From the NCBI GenBank assembly GCA_003557825.1, contig PWNM01000125.1:1-7019 (forward strand): a stretch of DNA of 7,019 nt, read 5' to 3'. Shown one piece after another: positions 1 to 5,718 of the stretch. This DNA is from Candidatus Hydrogenedentota bacterium (GTDB lineage: Bacteria; Hydrogenedentota; Hydrogenedentia; Hydrogenedentales; SLHB01). Under the pieces are notes generated by a model that worked only from the letters and a program-made list of their open reading frames with translations, was not told the DNA's origin and searched no databases. A program made the position numbers and the translations under genes. Position 1 is the stretch's first letter, and each line of letters starts with the position of its first letter.

Positions 1-32
1 ACCACAATATATTGACTTCCCCGTATTACACT

Positions 33-920
33 CTATGCGCAGGAGACCGGCGGGTCCGCTGTCATTCCCATCAATGTCAGTCGGTGCGCATGGAGAACCG
101 GATGGTGGCGGTAGAGCTCGAATACTTCGGGAACGAGTACGTCGGGCGCGATGCATGCCGCCGTCCGCGCGACCAACGCCTGATCCTCCGAAGTCAAGGT
201 GGCTTCCGGCTTGTTGGCCAAAACGGCGCCATCCCATGGGAAATTCTCGATTTTATTCACGCAGAGCAGGTCGCGGATTACGTTTGCCCGGACATAGGAC
301 ATGCCCCATTCGTTAAGGGCGCCGCAAGATAACGGGTCAATTTCGCCTTCAGAACACCGTTGCCACATGGAGCCCGCCGTGTAGTAGGCTCCCTCTGGAA
401 GATCGAAGGGATCGAACTGAATGTCGAACGACCGTAGATGAACTGCATCGAGCTGAGCATCCACCCGGACCCAACGCTTGTCTTCCTGGTTCCAGTATTC
501 GCAGATCCAGTGGTCTCCGAAACGGCCTTGCCGAAAATAGGTCTCGAATCCAACCCGCAATCGTGCGGGAATGTCGTGGTGTCGAAGCATAGAACACAGA
601 AACAGGGCATAGTCGCGGCAAGTCGCCGGCAACCGGTTTTCCGGCGTCCGCGTTTCCGTGAGTGGACGGGAATCGCGCTCCTGAATGCGTTCGAGCATCG
701 CCGGTATGGATTCCAGGCAAAGTTCGGACATGCAATCCTGTGACAAAGATATGCCATATTTGGCTCCATGCAGAACGTGAATGAGAAGGCCCTGTACAAT
801 GGCGCATAGAGTCTTGGGGTCGGCGGGGAGGGCATCGTACTGGTGTTGGAGCTGTTGGGGATCGCTCATGACGCTGTGGCTTGCATATACGGCTTTTTCA
901 AGCCCCGTCCATGTTGCCAT
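33..920 (-). CDS. Transglutaminase-like domain protein, cytoplasmic
   Basis: The 295-residue product has a transglutaminase-like (papain-fold) core. The probable catalytic triad is Cys101 in the TCRDYALFL segment, His137 in GDHWICEYWN and Asp154 in VRVDAQLD, in the usual Cys-His-Asp order and spacing. It resembles a stand-alone family of about 280-300 residues seen in many bacteria, with matching landmarks before the core (a VQGLLIH segment near residue 42) and after it (WQRC near 186, NVIRDL near 213, NKIENFPWD near 222). The substrate of that family is not established, to my knowledge; members could be peptidases, amidases or cross-linking enzymes. There is no signal peptide or membrane segment, so it probably acts in the cytoplasm. 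I chose ATG at 920 because AGAGGG lies 7 bases upstream; an in-frame GTG at 926 sits almost on that site. It follows the propeller gene by 150 bases and may have its own promoter or be the last operon member. Confidence 0.88.
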   Translation of the reverse strand: MATWTGLEKAVYASHSVMSDPQQLQHQYDALPADPKTLCAIVQGLLIHVLHGAKYGISLSQDCMSELCLESIPAMLERIQERDSRPLTETRTPENRLPATCRDYALFLCSMLRHHDIPARLRVGFETYFRQGRFGDHWICEYWNQEDKRWVRVDAQLDAVHLRSFDIQFDPFDLPEGAYYTAGSMWQRCSEGEIDPLSCGALNEWGMSYVRANVIRDLLCVNKIENFPWDGAVLANKPEATLTSEDQALVARTAACIAPDVLVPEVFELYRHHPVLHAHRLTLMGMTADPPVSCA

Positions 921-927
921 AGTCACA

Positions 928-933
928 CCCTCT
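928..933 (-). promoter_or_regulatory. Ribosome binding site of the transglutaminase-like gene
   Basis: The minus strand reads AGAGGG, seven bases before ATG at 920. This spacing favours that ATG over the in-frame GTG at 926, which would leave only one base of spacing. Confidence 0.6.
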
Positions 934-1008
934 GGTTGCTTTCACCAATCGTACAAACGCAAATGCGTGTGAGCCATTGGTCATTTTCGGCCATGATGAT
1001 GACAGATG

Positions 1009-1055
1009 GCACAAAAATGTGCAAGCATTGGCTTGGAGCAGCTCCGTTTTTGTGC
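1009..1055. repeat. Intergenic inverted repeat with nested hairpins
   Basis: GCACAAAAA at 1009-1017 is the exact reverse complement of TTTTTGTGC at 1047-1055. The 29-base interior contains a second self-complementary block, GGAGCAGCTCC at 1035-1045. A competing small hairpin, GCACA-AAAA-TGTGC, spans 1009-1022. It lies in the 150-base gap between the propeller gene and the transglutaminase-like gene, where a terminator, attenuator or processing structure would be expected. On the minus strand no U-run directly follows a GC-rich stem, so it is not a classical intrinsic terminator for the operon. Function is unproven. Confidence 0.4.
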
Positions 1056-1070
1056 GAATGATGTACGGGG

Positions 1071-2156
1071 CTAGTTTTCCCCCGAAAGTTCCCGACTGGT
1101 TAATAGAGCAATTCCACGACCCCTCTCACCCACGGCGCAGTAGAACATGTAATAGGTGTCGTTCGTCGGGTTATGCACAAGCGACACTTTGTGCGCATAG
1201 GTGGCATCAAGGCCATCGGGATGGCCCCCCGCTTTGTAAAGCGGTTTGGGATGCTTGGACCATGTAAGCAGATCACGGGAAAAGGCCGCCATGATATGCG
1301 CCCCGCTTCGACCCACGCCAAAATATAGCATCACCCAGTGGTCGCCGTTTCGAAAGACCTTTCCATCCGAACAAAACTGCTCGTCGTAGGAACCCGCACC
1401 TCCATTCCGAACAATGGGATTCCCTTCGTACCGTTCCCAATTCCTGAGATCAGTTGATATGGCCACTCCCGTTTGCTCGATGCTCCCCTCGGCGGCGTTA
1501 TAAAAGTTCCAAAAGCGGTCCTCGAACTCGACCAACCAAGGCTGGTAGATACAGTCCTGCTCCCATGAAGCCGCGCCCTCGACTGAGAGTATGGGACGTG
1601 TCGTTGAATCGCGATGCCAGGTTTCGCCATCCTCGCTCCAGGCTAGGCCTTGCGCTCCAGGACGCAGTTCATACCCACCTTGACGTGGATAACAGCCGTA
1701 AAGCGCCCAGTACCGACCCTGCCATCGTTTGAGGGTACGATCGCCATCGAGGTCGTAATCGTTGAACAGCAATCCCCCAAAGGTAACCCCTCCGTGGTCA
1801 TAGGCTCCTTCTTCGCCGAATCCCATTACCAAGCCCATGGGCTTCCAATGGATGAGATCGTCGCTCCGGGCCATGGCTGTTTGATAACCCCGCCCGTCGA
1901 ACCCCGTGTAGAGCATGCGCCATTCATCGTTGTGCCGAAACACGAGGGGACAATCGACTTTATCGAAGCCGAGTCCATCGTCTGGAGTGGGCGGTATGAC
2001 GAAGGTTGGATAGTAATGCCAATTCCGAAATGGTTCGGCCCATTGCTCAAGTGTCTTGTCATCGATCGGGATTGACACGATAGCAGGTTCTCCTTCGTCA
2101 TCTATGGCAGCAGTACCGAAGCTCGTGATGATGGATATGAGAAGGGGGATCACCAT
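1071..2156 (-). CDS. Exported five-bladed beta-propeller glycosidase-like protein
   Basis: This 361-residue protein looks like a member of the five-bladed beta-propeller glycoside hydrolases (the broad GH32/43/62/117/130 fold group). Five blade-like units can be read, each with a buried strand of the form W-x-M-x-Y followed by an A-x-S-x-DL-x-x-W strand: about residues 79-104, 148-180, 214-240, 273-299 and 335-354. Candidate active-site acids are Asp68 in the KVDCPLVF segment, Glu199 or Asp201 in SWEQDCIYQ, and Glu259 in YDEQFCSDG; which are catalytic cannot be settled by eye. Residues 1-17 form a hydrophobic signal-like segment ending at TAA, but it has no basic residue in its n-region, so export is likely rather than certain. 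The ATG overlaps the hisF stop by 7 bases, and only a weak GAGAAAG precedes it, which suggests translational coupling. The likely substrate is a polysaccharide or oligosaccharide; a non-catalytic propeller is possible. Confidence 0.8.
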   Translation of the reverse strand: MVIPLLISIITSFGTAAIDDEGEPAIVSIPIDDKTLEQWAEPFRNWHYYPTFVIPPTPDDGLGFDKVDCPLVFRHNDEWRMLYTGFDGRGYQTAMARSDDLIHWKPMGLVMGFGEEGAYDHGGVTFGGLLFNDYDLDGDRTLKRWQGRYWALYGCYPRQGGYELRPGAQGLAWSEDGETWHRDSTTRPILSVEGAASWEQDCIYQPWLVEFEDRFWNFYNAAEGSIEQTGVAISTDLRNWERYEGNPIVRNGGAGSYDEQFCSDGKVFRNGDHWVMLYFGVGRSGAHIMAAFSRDLLTWSKHPKPLYKAGGHPDGLDATYAHKVSLVHNPTNDTYYMFYCAVGERGRGIALLTSRELSGEN

Positions 2157-2929
2157 GTCTTTCTCACAGGGACGCCTGCTGCGTCCAGCTCCTCCTTTAT
2201 CTGGGCGATGGTATACCGACCGGTATGAGTCATGCTGGCCACGATGGCCGCATCGGCATGGGCCAGCTGGAACACATCAATAAGATGCTGAGGATTTCCC
2301 GCTCCGCCTGATGCCACGACCGGGACCCCCACACTTGTGCTAATGAGCTTGGTGAGGGTGAGTTCAAAGCCGTCCTGGGTTCCATCGGCATCCACTGAAT
2401 TGACCACGATTTCGCCTGCGCCCAGGTCGGCCGCTCGTTTTGCCCATTCGAGCGCATCCATACCGGTTCGTGTGCGGAATCCCCGGGTGGTGATTTCATA
2501 GCCACTGGGGCAGCTCGTTATGGCATCCGTACGGACCGGGTCCATGCCGAGCACCACATTCTGACACCCCAGGACCCGTGCCATTTCGCCGATAATATCG
2601 GGATCTTCCACCGCAAGGGAGTTTACTGACACTTTCTCAGCTCCCGCGTCGAGTACGTTGTACATATCATCCAGTGTTCTCAGACCGCCTCCGACGGCAA
2701 AAGGAATATGGACGACCTTGCCGATTTCGCGGACCATATCGATGTCAATCGGTCGTCTCTCGGCCGAGGCGGTAATGTCGTAGAAAACAAGTTCATCTGC
2801 ACCGCCTTTGCTATAAGATACCGCCATTTCAATGGGATCGCCCAAGTCGATGTTGTTCTGGAACCGGACTCCCTTCGTTACCTTGCGGTTCCGAATATCC
2901 AAACACGGGATGATGCGTTTTGTCAGCAT
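2150..2929 (-). CDS. hisF: Imidazole glycerol phosphate synthase, cyclase subunit HisF
   Basis: HisF is the (beta/alpha)8-barrel cyclase subunit. It uses ammonia from HisH to convert PRFAR to imidazole glycerol phosphate and AICAR, in the cytoplasm. The 259-residue product has the family start (RIIPCLDI), with catalytic Asp11 and Asp130 at exactly the canonical positions, Lys19 in VTKGV, Asp51 in FYDITAS, phosphate-binding VGGG (79-82) and SGGAG (207-211), and SVDADGT at 178-184. The stretch after Asp130 (131-146) is a little longer than in many HisF proteins, and the usual GGR of the following loop is GFR. Both look like lineage variation. I chose ATG at 2929 because GGGAGG lies just upstream and the protein then begins MLTKRIIPCLD; an in-frame ATG at 2941 would put that site inside the coding sequence. 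The start overlaps the hisH stop by 7 bases. Confidence 0.97.
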   Translation of the reverse strand: MLTKRIIPCLDIRNRKVTKGVRFQNNIDLGDPIEMAVSYSKGGADELVFYDITASAERRPIDIDMVREIGKVVHIPFAVGGGLRTLDDMYNVLDAGAEKVSVNSLAVEDPDIIGEMARVLGCQNVVLGMDPVRTDAITSCPSGYEITTRGFRTRTGMDALEWAKRAADLGAGEIVVNSVDADGTQDGFELTLTKLISTSVGVPVVASGGAGNPQHLIDVFQLAHADAAIVASMTHTGRYTIAQIKEELDAAGVPVRKTW

Positions 2930-3546
2930 AGGCCCTCCCATCGGGCGAAGTTGGTCAGAAACTGCAAGCCAATACGTCCCGAACGTTCCGGGTGAAACTG
3001 TGTGGCAGCCAGGTTCCCCTTACCCAGAATAGAAGCGAACCGGGTCCCTGCGTATTCCGTTTCGGCCAGCGTGTAAGAGGGATCCGCCGGCGCCGGATAA
3101 TAGCTGTGCACAAAATAAAACTCGCTGCCGCTTTTGATGTCCCGGAATAACGGGTGGGGCATGACAAATTCGACATGATTCCAACCCATCTGCGGGATTT
3201 TGCAGAGCGGATCTTCCGTTTGGAATCGCCTTACGTTTCCGGGAACGATCCCAAGACATTCAACGCCGCCGTCCTCTTCCGACCAATCACAGATGACCTG
3301 GGTACCGAGGCAAATGCCCAGAAACGGACGGCCCAAGGAGATCACAAGCTTTAGGGCCTCAATCAGCTCGAGTTCGCGCAGATGCTCCATGGCGCTTTTT
3401 GCTGCGCCGACGCCCGGAAAGACCACTCGTTTGGCATCCGCCACGACCTCAGGATCTCGGGTAATCTGCGCCTCGACGCCGATGGCCTCGAAGGCCAGAC
3501 GAACACTGGTTAGGTTTCCAGCCTTGTAGTCAACAATAGTAATCAC
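2923..3546 (-). CDS. hisH: Imidazole glycerol phosphate synthase, glutaminase subunit HisH
   Basis: HisH is the class I glutamine amidotransferase that hydrolyses glutamine and channels ammonia into HisF. The 207-residue product is a normal full length. It begins ITIVDYKAGNLTSV, a typical HisH opening, and carries the PGVG oxyanion segment (44-47), the nucleophile Cys79 in GICLGTQ, and His185 and Glu187 in QFHPERSG to complete the triad. KIPQMGWN (117-123) and YFVHSYY (144-150) are further family signatures. The start is GTG at 3546: TGGAG lies 8 bases upstream and this gives the conserved N-terminus. The reading frame stays open for another 72 codons upstream to an ATG at 3762, but that extension resembles no HisH domain and I consider it non-coding. 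The gene heads the minus-strand unit and partners with hisF. No other his genes are visible here. Confidence 0.97.
   Translation of the reverse strand: MITIVDYKAGNLTSVRLAFEAIGVEAQITRDPEVVADAKRVVFPGVGAAKSAMEHLRELELIEALKLVISLGRPFLGICLGTQVICDWSEEDGGVECLGIVPGNVRRFQTEDPLCKIPQMGWNHVEFVMPHPLFRDIKSGSEFYFVHSYYPAPADPSYTLAETEYAGTRFASILGKGNLAATQFHPERSGRIGLQFLTNFARWEGLC
2934..2939 (-). promoter_or_regulatory. Ribosome binding site of hisF
   Basis: The minus strand reads GGGAGG, four bases before ATG at 2929. It lies inside the end of hisH and decides the start in favour of 2929 over the in-frame ATG at 2941. Confidence 0.65.
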
Positions 3547-3780
3547 ATTACATACTCCAGCCCGGAGTTTCTTTGATAGTACTAGCCAACCTGAAATCAG
3601 CCCCTCATGTGCATTTCCTATCCCCGCTCGGCATAGATCGCCGTTCAGCTGAGCTCGATCGACATGCCTTAGGATATGCAGGTCGTAGAAGCATAGCATG
3701 TTAGGAGGCGTTGAAGGAAAGCTCCAGGAGTTGCCTCTCCTCCAAGTGCGCGGCACAGGCATCTTTCACTTTGAACCCTC

Positions 3781-3807
3781 TTGCACGTGGTGCTATTGTG
3801 ATATACA
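3781..3807 (+). promoter_or_regulatory. Possible promoter of the beta-helix gene
   Basis: TTGCAC at 3781-3786 could be a -35 element. TATACA at 3802-3807, preceded by TG plus one base, could be an extended -10. The spacing of 15 is short and both hexamers match consensus only partly. It lies about 65 bases before ATG at 3874, a sensible place. This is a weak prediction. Confidence 0.25.
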
Positions 3808-3860
3808 GCAGTTCCTTAATAGGGTGCTGAATTGTCGTCCACCTGGAAATGGCCGTGAGC

Positions 3861-3865
3861 TGGAG
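3861..3865 (+). promoter_or_regulatory. Ribosome binding site of the beta-helix gene
   Basis: TGGAG ends eight bases before ATG at 3874. This supports that ATG over the TTG at 3871, and the resulting protein begins with a normal signal peptide. Confidence 0.55.
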
Positions 3866-3873
3866 TATGGTTG

Positions 3874-5694
3874 ATGAAAGCAAAGATGGTGTGTTTACTT
3901 ATGATGGTTATCCTTATGATATCAGGAGGCGTAGTTTCTCAGGCTGAGCCAGAGGCTGAAGTCTTTCATGTCCGAGACTTTGGCGTAGAGCCCGATTGCG
4001 ATACTGACGCCGGCCCCGGGATCCGTGCGGCCATTGAGGCCGCCAAGGCAGCCGAGGGCATGGCCATTGTCCAATTTGATTCAGGCGCTTACCGTGTCGC
4101 TCCTGAAGCGGACCAGGGCGATGCCTTAACCATTACCGATGCACAAGGATTAACAATTGAGGGGATGGGGACTGCAACCCGGATCATCGTTACCGATCCT
4201 ACCGTTGGTGGGATACGCTTTCAACGTTGCCGCAACGTGCGGATTGCCCATCTCGCCATTGATTATGACCCTGTGCCATTCACCCAAGGCACCGTCATTG
4301 AGACCGATCCCGACGAGGGCACGTTCACGATGGAAATTGATGATGGCTATCTGCCACCGGGTGAACCGCATTTCGAGAAAGCGCACGCCAAGTGGGGGCT
4401 AGTAGTGCGGCTTGAGGAGCCTGAACAATATGGACCGGTCCCCATTTATATGCAATCCTGGACCAAGCTCGAAAACGGAACCTGGCAAGGAAAGGCCCAG
4501 GATGGGACGACGATGACCCACGGCGGCATTCGGCCGGGCGCGCGTTTTATGTATATGGCCCGGCGACATATCGGAGCAGCCGTAACGGCGTGGGATTCCC
4601 AAGAAGTCGAACTCGACCATGTGACCGTATATTCATCGCCATCGTTGGCCACCCTGTGGGGGCTTACCGAAGATATTACCGTTCGAGGGTTGCGAGTGGA
4701 ACGTGCCCCAGATACTGATCGACTGTTGTCCACCAATGCCGACGGTATCCATAGCCTTGGCAATCGGGGACGCCTGCTAATCGAGGACTGCTATTTCACG
4801 GCCATGGCCGACGACGCGATCAACATCCATGCCCGGGCTGCGGTACCGATTGAGCAGCTCAGTTCGAGTCGCTTCCTAATAAACCCCGCGGGAACAGTCG
4901 AATTTCGTGAAGGGGATCGAGTTCAGATCTATGACCCCGAACACGGCCGGATACGATATGATGAACGCCGGATTATCCAGGTCGAACAGCAGGACAATGG
5001 ATTGGTGCGGGTCGACTTTAATGCGCCAGTTGAAAACGTCTTCACCGGCAGTAGTTTTCACGATGCCGATCACTTTTTTAACGTGGACGCCTGCGGAGCA
5101 GGAGCTGTCATTCGCAACAATCACTTTGGCAATCACAGGGGCCGGGGGATTTTACTCAAGAGTACCGGCTGCCAGATAAAAGGCAACCTGTTTCAAAACA
5201 GGGAAGGCTGGGCTATTGCGATGCATCAGCTTCAGGATTGGGGAGAAGGACCGGCGGCCCAGGATACCCTGATTCGTGGAAACACATTCGAGGGCAGCAA
5301 GCCCGGATGGAGCCCCTTTATCGACATTCGCCCCTCCAAACGAGGCAATGTCCCAACTGATGGTCGTCCGGTGCGTTCTATTCACATTGAGGATAACCAG
5401 ATGATCAACCCCGTCAATGGGGTTCTCAATGCCTGGGGCGTCGAGGGGTTGAGATTTACCCAAAACACCATTGAGGCGGACGCGAATACACGAGTCATGC
5501 CAGGAGCATTGCTCACCATTGACAATGCAGTGGATGTTCATATCGCGGACCTGATCGTTCGTGATGCAAACGATACCACAAACGCCCTTATCTATATTGG
5601 GCCAGGAACCCGCGAGGGCGAAAATGGGATATATATAGGAGAACTCGACGCGGAGCTGCCGCCTGGCGTCCCCGTGATCAATAACGCAAACTAG
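3874..5694 (+). CDS. Secreted right-handed beta-helix glycosidase, GH110-like
   Basis: The 606-residue product begins with a signal peptide: basic MKAK, a hydrophobic core, and a probable cleavage after SQA near residue 24. The mature start, FHVRDFGVEP to about residue 75, is the pectate-lyase-superfamily opening that leads into a right-handed parallel beta-helix. Short strands and asparagine-rich turns recur to the C-terminus (for example NNHF, GNLFQN, GNTF, DNQM, QNTI). The most specific signal is ADGIH (Asp290) followed by ADDAINIH (Asp313, Asp314). An aspartate plus an Asp-Asp pair 23-24 residues later matches, as I recall, the active-site layout of GH110 alpha-1,3-galactosidases, and the length fits that family. 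The inferred role is therefore release of alpha-linked galactose from an extracellular glycan. ATG at 3874 has TGGAG 8 bases upstream; a TTG directly before it is less likely. The family assignment is moderately sure, the substrate is not. Confidence 0.85.
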   Translation: MKAKMVCLLMMVILMISGGVVSQAEPEAEVFHVRDFGVEPDCDTDAGPGIRAAIEAAKAAEGMAIVQFDSGAYRVAPEADQGDALTITDAQGLTIEGMGTATRIIVTDPTVGGIRFQRCRNVRIAHLAIDYDPVPFTQGTVIETDPDEGTFTMEIDDGYLPPGEPHFEKAHAKWGLVVRLEEPEQYGPVPIYMQSWTKLENGTWQGKAQDGTTMTHGGIRPGARFMYMARRHIGAAVTAWDSQEVELDHVTVYSSPSLATLWGLTEDITVRGLRVERAPDTDRLLSTNADGIHSLGNRGRLLIEDCYFTAMADDAINIHARAAVPIEQLSSSRFLINPAGTVEFREGDRVQIYDPEHGRIRYDERRIIQVEQQDNGLVRVDFNAPVENVFTGSSFHDADHFFNVDACGAGAVIRNNHFGNHRGRGILLKSTGCQIKGNLFQNREGWAIAMHQLQDWGEGPAAQDTLIRGNTFEGSKPGWSPFIDIRPSKRGNVPTDGRPVRSIHIEDNQMINPVNGVLNAWGVEGLRFTQNTIEADANTRVMPGALLTIDNAVDVHIADLIVRDANDTTNALIYIGPGTREGENGIYIGELDAELPPGVPVINNAN

Positions 5695-5718
5695 CCGACG
5701 AACAGACTGGATGGACAA

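Larger units (their letters stand above)
3547..3873. other. Divergent intergenic region between hisH and the beta-helix gene
   Basis: This 327-base stretch must hold the promoters for both the minus-strand hisH unit and the plus-strand beta-helix gene. No convincing protein gene is visible; reading frames crossing it on both strands have no recognisable domain or codon pattern. TGGAG boxes sit at both edges (minus strand 3555-3559 for hisH, plus strand 3861-3865 for the beta-helix gene). A modest plus-strand promoter candidate is listed separately. I saw no clear minus-strand promoter, no operator and no riboswitch or T-box-like structure. Three 6-base palindromes overlap at 3646-3661, probably by chance. 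Confidence 0.7.

Noticed and set aside
1035..1055. Plus-strand hairpin GGAGCAGCTCC followed by a T-run, resembling an intrinsic terminator.
   Set aside because: The stem is very short and no plus-strand gene ends here; the flanking genes are both on the minus strand, so the orientation is wrong for a terminator.
3646..3661. Three overlapping 6-base palindromes CAGCTG, GAGCTC and CGATCG.
   Set aside because: They are short and not repeated elsewhere in the region, and no symmetric operator spans them. Chance is sufficient.
3547..3762. In-frame 72-codon extension upstream of hisH to an ATG at 3762.
   Set aside because: HisH begins at the conserved ITIVDYKAGN with a GTG and a well-placed TGGAG. 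The extension has no recognisable domain and would fill most of the divergent promoter region.
3711..3830. Small plus-strand frame of 39 codons starting with TTG, close behind an AGGAGG at 3703-3708.
   Set aside because: Only two bases separate the AGGAGG from the TTG, and the product is serine-rich with no known features. It overlaps the candidate promoter, and the evidence is too thin to call a gene.
3701..3883. Minus-strand frame of 60 codons across the divergent region.
   Set aside because: It has no recognisable domain, and it overlaps the start of the beta-helix gene and the likely promoters.
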